Below are positions 31,680-40,506 of a DNA stretch of 64,000 nt, in pieces. Under the pieces are notes generated by a model. The model worked only from the letters and a program-made list of their open reading frames with translations. It was not told where the DNA came from and searched no databases. Source of the DNA: Clostridium_AW sp963515715. Its GTDB lineage: Bacteria; Bacillota; Clostridia; Clostridiales; Clostridiaceae. The stretch covers positions 1 to 64,000 of the forward strand of contig NZ_CAUPZS010000003.1 in the NCBI RefSeq assembly GCF_963515715.1, read 5' to 3'. Numbering within the stretch: the first letter of the stretch is position 1; the number at the start of each line of letters is the position of its first letter. The translations under genes and the position numbers were made by a program.

Positions 31680-33047
31680 TTATTTCCTTATTGGATATTC
31701 TCCATTAAAGCATCCAAAGCAAAAGTTTTTATCTCTTCCTAAAACCTTATGAAATCCTTCTAAACTTAAAAACTCTATACTATCTGCTCCTACTACTTCT
31801 TCTATACCACTTTTTCCTTTATGAAAGGATATCAATTCTTTATTAGATTTGATATCAATACCTAAGATACAGGGATGGATTACCATTGTGGAAGCAATTC
31901 TAAAGTGGACTTCCCTAGCCCCTGAATCCTTCAGCATTTTAACTATAATCTTTGCAGTGGTTCCTCTCACCATGGAATCATCCACTACAACAACCCTTTT
32001 CCCTCTTATATTTTCAATTATTGGAGATAACTTAATCCATATCTTTTCTTTCCTTAATTCCTTACAAGGCTCTATAAAAGTTCTCCCCACATACTTACTT
32101 TTAATAAGTCCAATGCTATAAGGTATACTCCCTTCTTCTGCATAACCCATCGCAGCTGGTATTCCAGAGTCAGGTACTCCTATAACCACATCTCCTTTTA
32201 TTGGGTTTTCTTTGAATAATTCTTTTCCAAATAAAAATCTAGATTTATAGACACTAATATGGTCTATTATGCTATCTTCTCTTGAAAAATATATATACTC
32301 AAAAGCACAAAGAGAGCTTTTTTTCCCTTTAGAAAAATTGAACTTTTTTAATCCACTAATATCTATGGTTACTATTTGCCCTGGGGCTATGTCCTCTATC
32401 AATTCTCCGTTTAAAGCATTGATAGAAGAGCTTTCTGAGGAAATTGTATACCCATCATCAAGCTTACCTATGCAAAGTGGTCTTATTCCAAGAGGATCTC
32501 TTACACCTATTAATTTATCTTTCGTTAAAAGAGTTATGGCATAGGCTCCTTTTATAATCTTTAATGTTTTTATCAATCCTTGTTCTATGCTATTTCCCTT
32601 TTCTATTTGAAAACCTATTAGCTTTAAAATTATTTCACTGTCTGAACCACTTTGAAGATTTAATTTTTCACCAAATCTTTCTCTTAATTCATTAGCATTT
32701 ATTATATTACCATTATGAGCTAAAGCAATATCTCCTAAGCTAGTTTTAATTAAAAATGGCTGAGCATTTATTATATTATTATCTCCTGTGGTGGAATATC
32801 TCACATGTCCTATAGCTGCTTTCCCTTTTAAAGCTTTGAACCTCTCTACCTGCATTAAATTACAAACTAATCCCATAGATTTGCACAACTCTATGTTACT
32901 ACCATTAGTTATAGCAATACCTGAACTCTCTTCCCCCCTATGCTGTAACGCATAAAGACCATAATAAGTCATAGTGTGAGCATTGGTATTTTTATTCATA
33001 AAAATACCAAATACTCCACATTCCTCTTTTAATTTATCCTCATTCAC
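31680..33047 (-). CDS. purF: Amidophosphoribosyltransferase, thiC-linked copy
   Basis: Makes 5-phosphoribosylamine from PRPP and glutamine, the first step to AIR, which is both a purine intermediate and the substrate of ThiC. 455 residues: propeptide MNEDKLKEE then catalytic Cys10 in CGVFGIF, glutaminase signature HVRYSTTGDN, AHNGNI; PRPP motif VVVVDDSMVRGTTAK near residue 345; C-terminal FCFGC with HPCILGID gives the Cys pattern of Fe-S PurF enzymes of the Bacillus type. It begins with GTG immediately after the thiC stop (TAAGTG), so translation is coupled. No other pur gene is near, so this may be a second, thiamine-regulated copy. Confidence 0.92.
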   Translation of the reverse strand: MNEDKLKEECGVFGIFMNKNTNAHTMTYYGLYALQHRGEESSGIAITNGSNIELCKSMGLVCNLMQVERFKALKGKAAIGHVRYSTTGDNNIINAQPFLIKTSLGDIALAHNGNIINANELRERFGEKLNLQSGSDSEIILKLIGFQIEKGNSIEQGLIKTLKIIKGAYAITLLTKDKLIGVRDPLGIRPLCIGKLDDGYTISSESSSINALNGELIEDIAPGQIVTIDISGLKKFNFSKGKKSSLCAFEYIYFSREDSIIDHISVYKSRFLFGKELFKENPIKGDVVIGVPDSGIPAAMGYAEEGSIPYSIGLIKSKYVGRTFIEPCKELRKEKIWIKLSPIIENIRGKRVVVVDDSMVRGTTAKIIVKMLKDSGAREVHFRIASTMVIHPCILGIDIKSNKELISFHKGKSGIEEVVGADSIEFLSLEGFHKVLGRDKNFCFGCFNGEYPIRK

Positions 33048-34361
33048 TTAATCATCTTCTCTTAAAATATTTATATTTTTACCTTCCATTACTTTATTCA
33101 TATTTCTAACTGCACACATTTTTCCACACATAGTACAAGTTTTTTCATCTTCTGGTATTGAACTTTCTCTATATCTTCTAGCCTTTTCTTCATCAATTGC
33201 TAGTCCAAACATCTTGTCCCAATCTAATTCTTTTCTTGCAGTACTCATTTCATTGTCCCAATCCCTTGCTCCCTTTATGCCCTTTGCAATATCGGCAGCA
33301 TGAGCGGCAATTTTAGTAGCTATTATACCTTCTTTCATATCCTCTAAATCTGGAAGTCTTAAATGTTCTGCTGGAGTTACATAGCATAAGAAATCTGCTC
33401 CATAAGTGGCTGCAATAGCTCCTCCTATGGCACTTGTTATATGGTCATAGCCTGGAGCTACGTCTGTTACAATAGGTCCTAAAACGTAGAAAGGCGCATC
33501 ATAACAAAGTTTCTTTTCTAAAACCATATTAGCTTCAATTTCATTCAGAGCCATATGTCCTGGTCCTTCTATCATTATTTGTACATTTCTCTCCCAAGCT
33601 CTTTTTGTCAATTCACCTAAGGTCATAAGTTCTTTTATTTGACTTGGATCTGTTGAATCAGCTATGGAACCTGGTCTACAAGCATCTCCTAAACTTATAG
33701 TAACATCATATTTTTCACATATATCTAAAAGTCTATCGTACTGTTCATAAAAAGGATTTTCCTTGTCATTTAATTCCATCCAAGCATACAAAAGAGAGCC
33801 TCCTCTTGAAACTATATTAGTAAGTCTTGGATTTCTTTTAAATATCTTAGCCGTTTCTCTATTCATACCAGCATGTATAGTAATAAAATCCACTCCATCT
33901 TTAGCGTGAGCTTCAACCACTTTAAATAGGTCATCTGCTGTTAATTCCTTTAATTCTTTATCATAAAAACCAACTGCATCATACATAGGAACTGTTCCTA
34001 TCATAGCTGGTGACATATGTATTAATCTTTGTCTAAATTCTTGTGTTTTACCAAAGCAACTTAAATCCATTATAGCTTCTGCTTTCATCTCTATAGCCTT
34101 TTTTACTTTTTCTAATTCAACTTCAATATTGCAACAATCTTTTGATATACCTAAATTTACATTAATTTTAGTTCTAAGACCTTTTCCTATCCCTTCTGCA
34201 TCTAAACTTTTATGATTCTTATTTGCTGGTATAGCAACCTTCCCTTGTGCAACTAGCTCCATTAAATCTTCTACTCTCATATTTTCTTTTTGAGCTACTC
34301 TTTCTATTTCCTTTGTTACAATACCTTTCCTTGCTGCATCCATTTGAGTTGTATAATTCAT
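33048..34361 (-). CDS. thiC: Phosphomethylpyrimidine synthase ThiC
   Basis: Radical-SAM enzyme that rearranges 5-aminoimidazole ribotide into the pyrimidine of thiamine. 437 residues, the short form lacking the plant/proteobacterial N-terminal extension. Seen: FITIHAGMNRETAK near residue 160, the SRGGSLLYAWM segment, MIEGPGHMALNEI near residue 263, PLPxG-like region ATYGADFLCYVTPAEHLRLP, and the cluster-binding TCTMCGKMCAVRNMNK near the C terminus. AAAGGAG precedes the ATG. Under a TPP riboswitch and followed directly by purF. Confidence 0.96.
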   Translation of the reverse strand: MNYTTQMDAARKGIVTKEIERVAQKENMRVEDLMELVAQGKVAIPANKNHKSLDAEGIGKGLRTKINVNLGISKDCCNIEVELEKVKKAIEMKAEAIMDLSCFGKTQEFRQRLIHMSPAMIGTVPMYDAVGFYDKELKELTADDLFKVVEAHAKDGVDFITIHAGMNRETAKIFKRNPRLTNIVSRGGSLLYAWMELNDKENPFYEQYDRLLDICEKYDVTISLGDACRPGSIADSTDPSQIKELMTLGELTKRAWERNVQIMIEGPGHMALNEIEANMVLEKKLCYDAPFYVLGPIVTDVAPGYDHITSAIGGAIAATYGADFLCYVTPAEHLRLPDLEDMKEGIIATKIAAHAADIAKGIKGARDWDNEMSTARKELDWDKMFGLAIDEEKARRYRESSIPEDEKTCTMCGKMCAVRNMNKVMEGKNINILREDD

Positions 34362-34388
34362 TTAACCCATCTCCTTTATAAATTTTAA

Positions 34389-34415
34389 TAAAAAAAAGGA
34401 AAGCATTAGCTTCCC
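34389..34415 (-). terminator. Terminator of the TPP riboswitch expression platform
   Basis: On the minus strand GGGAAGC pairs with GCTTTCC around TAAT, followed by an eight-base T-run, 28 bp before the thiC start. It fits a ligand-controlled terminator: TPP binding would favour it and stop transcription. Confidence 0.85.
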
Positions 34416-34502
34416 TCATAACTTTCTGATTTCTTAACTTCTTAATTATAATAAAAAAAACACAACCTTATATAAATAAAATTGTGGTCCTTAAATTATA
34501 TA

Positions 34503-34590
34503 AGCTCTTCCCTACGTTGGAATTATCCAAATCAGGTTATGAGGGTCTGAGATCCCATCTCACTCTCAGCCTATTTATAGGCTCCCCTAG
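34503..34590 (-). ncRNA. TPP riboswitch (THI element)
   Basis: Minus-strand sequence carries the conserved blocks in order: AGGGGAGCC, GGCTGAGAGTGAGAT, the GACCCTCATAACCTGAT junction, TGGATAATTCCA and CGTAGGGAAGAGC. These match the two sensor arms (pyrimidine and pyrophosphate) of thiamine pyrophosphate aptamers. It controls thiC-purF through the terminator at 34389-34415. Confidence 0.95.
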
Positions 34591-34615
34591 AAATATTCAA
34601 TTATTTAACAACTTA

Positions 34616-34644
34616 AATCTAACATAAGATATTTTTATTGTCAA
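34616..34644 (-). promoter_or_regulatory. Promoter of the thiC-purF transcript
   Basis: Minus strand: -35 TTGACA (34639-34644), 17 bp, -10 TAGATT (34616-34621). Transcription would begin about 20 bases before the TPP aptamer. Confidence 0.8.
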
Positions 34645-34754
34645 GGAAAATGTTAAATATAATAACTGTCCCCATGTAATTTGCAATTGACAATTGATAG
34701 TTGATAATTGATAGTAAATGAAAGTATTTTGCTAAACAAAATACCAACACCAAT

Positions 34755-34788
34755 AAAAGGCTTCTAGACAAATGCCTAGAAGCCTTTT
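34755..34788 (-). terminator. Terminator downstream of reverse rubrerythrin
   Basis: AAAAGGCTTCTAG-type stem with its exact complement around a short loop, ending in TTTTATTG on the minus strand, 20 bp after the rubrerythrin stop. The A/T-rich ends would let it work in both directions. Confidence 0.85.
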
Positions 34789-34807
34789 ATAATTGTATAA
34801 CAATTTT

Positions 34808-35350
34808 TTATTTAAAATATCTTCCTAATAATCCCTTGAAAGCTTGACCATGTCTTGCTTCATCTTTACACATTTCATGTACTGTATCATGGATAGCATC
34901 TAAGTTAAGTTTCTTAGCTAAAGTTGCTAAGTCTTTCTTTCCTTGACATGCTCCGTGTTCTGCTTCTACTCTTGCTTCTAAGTTTTTCTTAGTATCAGCC
35001 CAAACAACTTCTCCTAATAATTCAGCAAATTTTGCTGCGTGTTCTGCTTCTTCAAAAGCTATTCTCTTGTAAGCTTCAGCTACTTCTGGATATCCTTCTC
35101 TATCAGCTTGTCTACTCATAGCTAAGTACATTCCAACTTCTGTACATTCTCCCATGAAGTTAGCTCTTAATCCTTCTACAACTTCTGGATCTACATCTTT
35201 AGCTATTCCTATTCTATGTTCATCAGCCCAAGCCATGTTGTCAGTCTTTTCTATAAATTTATCTGCTGGAGCAGCACATAGCGGACATTTTTCTGGTGCC
35301 TGCTCTCCTTCGTGAACGTATCCGCATATTGTACATACAAATTTTTTCAT
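34808..35350 (-). CDS. Reverse rubrerythrin (NADH peroxidase component)
   Basis: Cytoplasmic non-haem iron peroxidase that reduces hydrogen peroxide in anaerobes. 180 residues. The rubredoxin-like Fe(Cys)4 module comes first (FVCTICGYVHEGEQAPEKCP, Cys at about 5, 8, 21, 24), followed by the four-helix diiron domain with GECTEVGMYL, FEEAEHAAKF and KDEARHGQAF ligands; this order is the reverse of classical rubrerythrin. The ATG at 35350 has AGGAGG upstream; an earlier in-frame ATG does not. Single-gene unit between its own promoter and terminator, with a PerR-like palindrome in the promoter. Confidence 0.93.
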   Translation of the reverse strand: MKKFVCTICGYVHEGEQAPEKCPLCAAPADKFIEKTDNMAWADEHRIGIAKDVDPEVVEGLRANFMGECTEVGMYLAMSRQADREGYPEVAEAYKRIAFEEAEHAAKFAELLGEVVWADTKKNLEARVEAEHGACQGKKDLATLAKKLNLDAIHDTVHEMCKDEARHGQAFKGLLGRYFK

Positions 35351-35415
35351 TTTCAAATTCCTCCTACATAATTCATTTTCAAATTTATTTTTCATATCTC
35401 TCGTCTACATTTATT

Positions 35416-35444
35416 ATTATATAATAATAATTATTAATTTGCAA
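35416..35444 (-). promoter_or_regulatory. Promoter of reverse rubrerythrin with PerR-like operator
   Basis: Minus strand: -35 TTGCAA (35439-35444), 17 bp, -10 TATAAT (35416-35421). The spacer contains TAATAATTATTA, a perfect 12-bp palindrome resembling the PerR box (TTATAATNATTATAA), and a second palindrome TTATTATATAATAA covers the -10. Peroxide derepression through PerR is known for reverse rubrerythrin in Clostridium; here it is inferred from the site. Confidence 0.65.
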
Positions 35445-35563
35445 TAGCTTTTTCAAAAAAAAATATATTTTTTCCATAATTTAATCAACCCACACTAAAT
35501 CTCATATATTTAAAGGAAATATATATTCTTTTTACTCATCCTTACAATATATTATAAAACATT

Positions 35564-35596
35564 AAAAGTTAACAGCAAAATTTGCCATTAACTTTT
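35564..35596 (-). terminator. Stem-loop terminator candidate downstream of aspartase
   Basis: AAAAGTTAA and its complement TTAACTTTT enclose an inner GCAAAATTTTGC-like stem. On the minus strand it is followed by AATGTTTTAT, a weak T-run, 65 bp after the aspA stop. Confidence 0.55.
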
Positions 35597-35661
35597 AATA
35601 GAAATTTAATAACTTTTAAAGTTTAGACCAGATTAAAATCCCACTTAAATTAAGTTTAACT

Positions 35662-37074
35662 TTACTTTTTAAGCAACTTTTTACCTGATATGCCTGGCTC
35701 GGTCATTCCATATGAATCCAATATGGTTTCTAATTCTATGTCTTTTAACAGGCCTTCATTTAATATTAATTCTTTTACAGATTGCCCAGTATTTATAGCA
35801 TCTTTTGCTATTCTAGCGGAATCTTTATATCCTATATGAGGGCATAGAGCTGTAATTATACCTACACTATTTTCTACTAACTCTCTGCAACGTTCTTCAT
35901 TTGCAGTAATACCGTTAATACAATTTACAATAAAAGTTTCCACTCCATGAGCAAGAGTTTCTATTGATTCAAATAAATTATAGAATAATACTGGTTCAAA
36001 AGCATTTAATTCCAATTGGCCAGCTTCTGCCGCCATAGTAATAGTCATATCATTACCTATAATATTAAATGCAACCTGACTCATAACCTCTGGAATAACA
36101 GGATTTATCTTACCTGGCATTATTGATGAACCATTTTGTTTTGCAGGAAGATTTATTTCTCCAAAGCCGGTCCTTGGTCCTGATGATAATAACCTTAAAT
36201 CATTACTCATTTTAGAAAGACTTATTGCACAAACTTTAAGGGCACTTGATACTGCAGCAAAACCATCTAAATTTTGAGTGCCATCAACTAAATCATCATT
36301 TTGAACTAAATCCAGTCCAGTAACTTTAGAAATATTTGGAGCAATATGTTTAACATACATTTCATCTGCATTTAGACCTGTTCCTATAGCTGTAGCTCCC
36401 ATATTAATATATTTTAATTCATCTTTAACTCTCTTTATTCTTACTACATCTCTCTTTATCACATTTGCATAAGCATGGAATTCTTGCCCAAGTCTTATAG
36501 GAATGGCATCCTGCATCTGAGTCCTTCCCATTTTAATAACATGGTCAAATTCTTTAGATTTAACTAATAAAGCCTCAATGAGGTTATCTAACTGAACTAA
36601 TGCCTTATCTAATAATCTTATAGTTGCAATTTTGCCACCGCTTGGAATTACATCATTAGTGGATTGTCCATAGTTAACGTGGTCATTTGGATGAACATAA
36701 CTATAATCTCCTAGCTCTCCACCTAAAATTTCGGTGGCTCTGTTAGCTACAACTTCATTGATGTTCATGTTCATTGAAGTTCCTGCTCCCCCTTGTATGG
36801 GATCAGTTATAAACTGATCATGAAGCTTTCCTTCAATTATTTCATCGCAAGCCTTAACTATAGCATCTCCTTTTTTTCTATTAAGTAGCTCAACTTCCAT
36901 ATTGGTTATTGCCGCTGCCTTTTTTATTTCTGCTAATGCCTTAATAAGCTCAGGATGAATTCTTCTTCCTGTAATATTAAAGTTTTCATAGGCTCTTAAA
37001 GTCTGCACTCCATAATAAGCATCCTTTGGAACCTGTTTTTCACCTACTGAATCGCTTTCTATTCTGTATGCCAT
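35662..37074 (-). CDS. aspA: Aspartate ammonia-lyase
   Basis: Converts L-aspartate to fumarate and ammonia. 470 residues, in the fumarase C/aspartase superfamily. Seen: QGGAGTSMNMNINEVVANRA near residue 95, the HPNDHVNYGQSTNDVIPSG region, GRTQMQDAIPIRLGQEF near residue 185, and the mobile signature loop GSSIMPGKINPVIPE near residue 317 with the catalytic Ser. AspA rather than fumarase is favoured by RIESDSVGEKQVPKDAYYGV at the N terminus and by the adjacent aspartate racemase. Last gene of the aspartate/malate module. Confidence 0.94.
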   Translation of the reverse strand: MAYRIESDSVGEKQVPKDAYYGVQTLRAYENFNITGRRIHPELIKALAEIKKAAAITNMEVELLNRKKGDAIVKACDEIIEGKLHDQFITDPIQGGAGTSMNMNINEVVANRATEILGGELGDYSYVHPNDHVNYGQSTNDVIPSGGKIATIRLLDKALVQLDNLIEALLVKSKEFDHVIKMGRTQMQDAIPIRLGQEFHAYANVIKRDVVRIKRVKDELKYINMGATAIGTGLNADEMYVKHIAPNISKVTGLDLVQNDDLVDGTQNLDGFAAVSSALKVCAISLSKMSNDLRLLSSGPRTGFGEINLPAKQNGSSIMPGKINPVIPEVMSQVAFNIIGNDMTITMAAEAGQLELNAFEPVLFYNLFESIETLAHGVETFIVNCINGITANEERCRELVENSVGIITALCPHIGYKDSARIAKDAINTGQSVKELILNEGLLKDIELETILDSYGMTEPGISGKKLLKK

Positions 37075-37125
37075 ATGCTATCCCTCCATAATAATAATTT
37101 TCCCCTAGTTATTTAATGCAATTTC

Positions 37126-37818
37126 TTATTTTGCCAACTCCACAGTTTTCTTCGCCAAAATATCTGTAGAGGATATAAAGTCAAATTCATTAAAATTATC
37201 TTTTATTGGATTAAAGACCAAAGGTAATTCTGTACATCCTAAAATAACTACCTTTACCTCCTGTTCCTTAAATCCTTTTAGAATACAATTTAATTCTTCT
37301 ATTTTAAATTTTCTTTCCCCAGCCTTAACTTTATAAATTAAATCTAAAACCATATCTTTAATCTCATCTTCAGGAACTAATACATCTATTCCTAGTGGAT
37401 TAAGATATTTTTCATATACCTTACCTTCATAAGTTCCCATAGTTGCTAATAATCCAACTTTACACTTTCCGAATTTATCTAATATATATTTCCCCACTTC
37501 CTCTATCATGTTTATAAAGGGTATCTCCACAGCCTCTACTAATTTATCATAAAAATAATGGGCAGTATTACAAGGAATTATAATAAAATCAACTCCATTA
37601 TTTCTCAATCTTACAGCTGTCTCTAGTAAGGCACCTATAGGATTTTCACCTTTCCCCATAATATAACCGGTTCTGTCTGGAATTTTAGGATTATTATCTA
37701 CTATAATATGGATATGATCTTGATCCCTTTTAGCTGGCGTTAAGTCTACTATTTTATCAAGCAAATCTGCCGTTGCCTTAGGCCCCATTCCCCCTAATAT
37801 GCCTACGGTTTTACCCAT
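37126..37818 (-). CDS. Aspartate/glutamate racemase family protein (aspartate racemase)
   Basis: PLP-independent racemase of 230 residues. Two catalytic Cys are seen in IIPCNTAHYFYDKL near residue 80 and VILGCTELPLVF near residue 195; the N terminus KTVGILGGMGPKATADLLDK is typical of RacD. ATG at 37818 follows GGGGGAG, settling the start. Placed between the dicarboxylate symporter and aspartase, it would turn imported D-aspartate into the L form used by AspA, or the reverse for cell-wall use. Confidence 0.92.
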   Translation of the reverse strand: MGKTVGILGGMGPKATADLLDKIVDLTPAKRDQDHIHIIVDNNPKIPDRTGYIMGKGENPIGALLETAVRLRNNGVDFIIIPCNTAHYFYDKLVEAVEIPFINMIEEVGKYILDKFGKCKVGLLATMGTYEGKVYEKYLNPLGIDVLVPEDEIKDMVLDLIYKVKAGERKFKIEELNCILKGFKEQEVKVVILGCTELPLVFNPIKDNFNEFDFISSTDILAKKTVELAK

Positions 37819-37839
37819 AATAAACTCCCCCAATTTAAT

Positions 37840-39099
37840 TTAAGCATTCAATGACTTATCTTTATTACCACCCATTATAGATGCTTTTTCATAATTTATT
37901 TCCCCTTCAGTTGCCGAAACTACAATGGAAGCAGCTATATTACCAGTAACGTTAACAGCCGTTCTTCCCATGTCTAATATTCTATCTATACCAGCTATTA
38001 ATGCTGCACCTTCTAGTGGAAGTCCTACTGACGATAGAACCATCATAAGCATCATAAATCCTGCACCTGGTACTCCTGCTGTACCGACAGATGCTAATGT
38101 AGCCGTCAATAATATAGTTACCTGTTGACCTATTGTCAGTGGTATTCCATAGGCTTGAGCTATGAACACAGCACAAACTCCTTGATATATAGCTGTTCCA
38201 TCCATATTAATTGTTGTTCCAAGTGGAAGAACAAAACTTGCAACTGATTCTGATACACCAAAGACTTGTTGAACTATTCTCATACTAACTGGTAATGTAC
38301 CTGCGCTACTGCTTGTACTGAAAGCTATTGCTGTAGCTGGTGATGCGCCTTTAAAAAACTTCATTGGTGATATCTTTGACCAAATCTTAACTGAAACTGA
38401 ATAAGTTAATACTGCATGTAATAAGAATGCCACATAACAAACCGCTATTACTTTAATAAGTGGTAACAATACCTTTGGACCATTACTTGCAATAACAGGA
38501 ACTATTAATGCAAATACGCCATATGGTGCTAATCCCATTATTATTTCTGTAATCTTATACATTATTTCTGCTAAGCTATCACAGAATTTCAAGTATGGTT
38601 GTCCTTTTTCCCCTATATATGTTGCACCAACTCCGGTAAATAGTGCAAAGAATATGATTTGAAGCATATTTCCCTTAGCCATTGCATCTATTGGATTTGT
38701 TGGTATTATGTCTAAAAAAGTTTGAATTATCGATGGTGCTTCAGTTACCTCTTGTGCAGCCGCTGCTGCTAATGAAACACCTACACCTGGTTTAAATATA
38801 TTAGCTGCTACTAAACCAATTACTATAGCAAAAGCTGTTGTAACGAAGAAGTAAAGCATTGTTTTTCCGCCTATTCTTCCAAGCTTTTTAACGTCTCCAA
38901 TACTTGCTGCTCCAACAACTAATGATGCAAATACCAGTGGTACTATGGTCATCTTAATTAGATTTAAGAATAGGGTACCAAATGGTTTTATATAGGTATT
39001 TGCAATTTTAGGATTAGATACAAAGAATAAACCCACTATAACTCCAAGAATAAGACCGAGCATAATTTTAGTAACCAGACTTATTTTTTTCTTCCCCAT
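37840..39099 (-). CDS. Dicarboxylate/amino acid:cation symporter (DAACS family)
   Basis: 419-residue secondary importer of the GltP/DctA type. Eight spans plus two re-entrant hairpins: the serine-rich hairpin TSSSAGTLPVSMRIV near residue 275, the NMDGTAIYQG motif near residue 312 and the substrate helix DRILDMGRTAVNVTGN near residue 380, where the Arg favours a side-chain carboxylate ligand (aspartate, glutamate or C4-dicarboxylate). Between malic enzyme and aspartate racemase, so aspartate or malate are the likely cargoes. Confidence 0.93.
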   Translation of the reverse strand: MGKKKISLVTKIMLGLILGVIVGLFFVSNPKIANTYIKPFGTLFLNLIKMTIVPLVFASLVVGAASIGDVKKLGRIGGKTMLYFFVTTAFAIVIGLVAANIFKPGVGVSLAAAAAQEVTEAPSIIQTFLDIIPTNPIDAMAKGNMLQIIFFALFTGVGATYIGEKGQPYLKFCDSLAEIMYKITEIIMGLAPYGVFALIVPVIASNGPKVLLPLIKVIAVCYVAFLLHAVLTYSVSVKIWSKISPMKFFKGASPATAIAFSTSSSAGTLPVSMRIVQQVFGVSESVASFVLPLGTTINMDGTAIYQGVCAVFIAQAYGIPLTIGQQVTILLTATLASVGTAGVPGAGFMMLMMVLSSVGLPLEGAALIAGIDRILDMGRTAVNVTGNIAASIVVSATEGEINYEKASIMGGNKDKSLNA

Positions 39100-39128
39100 A
39101 AAAAAGCCCCCTTATTTATTAATTTAAA

Positions 39129-40301
39129 TTATAATTTTGACATTCCAGTTTTAATTGCAATATCCCCCACTGCCTTTGCTACTACATGAGCTACTTCCTT
39201 GTTGAAAACATCTGGAATTATATATTCTGCATTTAATTCCTCTTCCTTAACTATGCTTGCAATGGCTATTGCAGCAGCTAATTTCATATCTTCAGTTATA
39301 GCTTTAGCTCTTACATCTAAAGCTCCTCTGAATATACCTGGGAAAACTAACACATTGTTGATTTGATTTGGAAAATCTGATCTTCCTGTTGCTACTACAG
39401 TTGCACCACCTGCTATTGCTTCCTCTGGAAATATTTCTGGTGTTGGGTTAGCCATGGCAAAAACTATAGCATCCTTATTCATTGTAGCTACCATTTCAGT
39501 AGTCAACACATTTGGTGCTGAAACTCCTATGAATACGTCCTTTTCTCCTATTACTTCCTTCAATTCCCCCTTTTCAAACTTTCTATTTGTAAGGCTGGCA
39601 ATTTTCATTTGAGCTTCATTCATCCACTCAGCTCCTTCAACTAAAGCACCTTTTCTGTCAACCATTACTATATTTTTAGCTCCTCCAGCCATTAACAACT
39701 TACATATGGATATACCTGCTGCTCCCGCTCCATTGATAACAATTTCTACTTCTTCGATCTTTTTATTAACTAGCTTCAATGCGTTAATTAATCCTGCAAA
39801 AACAACAATAGCTGTACCATGTTGATCATCATGAAATACCGGTATATCAAGTTCTTCCTTTAGTCTTCTTTCTATTTCAAAGCATCTTGGAGCACCTATA
39901 TCCTCTAGGTTAATTCCACCAAAAGTTGGTGCTAAATATTTTACAGTTTTGACTATTTCATCAACATCCTTCGTTGCTAAGCATATTGGAAAAGCATCTA
40001 CGTTCGCGAATTCTTTAAACAATATTGATTTTCCTTCCATTACAGGCATGGCAGCTTCTGGTCCAATGTCTCCAAGCCCTAAAACAGCTGTACCATCTGA
40101 AACCACAGCAACTAAATTCTTTTTAGCAGTATATTTATAAACATTTTCAACATCTTCATGGATTTTTTTGCAAGGCTCTGCAACTCCTGGTGTATAAGCT
40201 AAGCTCAGATCCTTTTTATCCTTCACTGGTATCTTTGATACAATCTCTATTTTTCCGCATTTTTCTTCATGAAGTTTTAAACTCATTTCTTTGTAATCCA
40301 T
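39129..40301 (-). CDS. NAD(P)-dependent malic enzyme
   Basis: Oxidatively decarboxylates malate to pyruvate. 390-residue short bacterial form without the phosphotransacetylase domain. Seen: AYTPGVAEPCKKI near residue 36, VSDGTAVLGLGDIGPEAAMP near residue 67, HDDQHGTAIVV near residue 137, and the dinucleotide motif INGAGAAGISICKLL near residue 165. First gene of the module, directly downstream of a promoter with two direct repeats and of the CitA/CitB-type system, which probably controls it. Confidence 0.94.
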   Translation of the reverse strand: MDYKEMSLKLHEEKCGKIEIVSKIPVKDKKDLSLAYTPGVAEPCKKIHEDVENVYKYTAKKNLVAVVSDGTAVLGLGDIGPEAAMPVMEGKSILFKEFANVDAFPICLATKDVDEIVKTVKYLAPTFGGINLEDIGAPRCFEIERRLKEELDIPVFHDDQHGTAIVVFAGLINALKLVNKKIEEVEIVINGAGAAGISICKLLMAGGAKNIVMVDRKGALVEGAEWMNEAQMKIASLTNRKFEKGELKEVIGEKDVFIGVSAPNVLTTEMVATMNKDAIVFAMANPTPEIFPEEAIAGGATVVATGRSDFPNQINNVLVFPGIFRGALDVRAKAITEDMKLAAAIAIASIVKEEELNAEYIIPDVFNKEVAHVVAKAVGDIAIKTGMSKL

Positions 40302-40377
40302 AATCCCATCTCTCCTTCAAATAAGTTTATATAAAAATCAATTCTAGGATTGATCCATATATTACTAATATATGTAT

Positions 40378-40406
40378 ATAATAATTCAAAATTCAGATAA
40401 TTCCAA
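40378..40406 (-). promoter_or_regulatory. Promoter of the malic enzyme operon
   Basis: Minus strand: -35 TTGGAA (40401-40406), 17 bp, -10 TATTAT (40378-40383). The weak -35 fits a promoter that needs an activator; two direct repeats lie immediately upstream. Confidence 0.6.
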
Positions 40407-40407
40407 T

Positions 40408-40438
40408 ATTTTGTAAGTATTATTAACATTTTGTAAGT
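40408..40438 (-). promoter_or_regulatory. Pair of direct repeats, candidate response-regulator binding site
   Basis: ACTTACAAAAT occurs twice on the minus strand (40408-40418 and 40428-40438), start to start 20 bp, about two helical turns, directly upstream of the -35 of the malic enzyme promoter. This is the expected layout for a dimeric CitB/DcuR-type activator coded by the adjacent gene. Confidence 0.65.
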
Positions 40439-40506
40439 TTATTTATTATTGTTAAGATTATAACAAAATATTTTAAATATTTGAATAATTCTATATCATG
40501 ACCATT

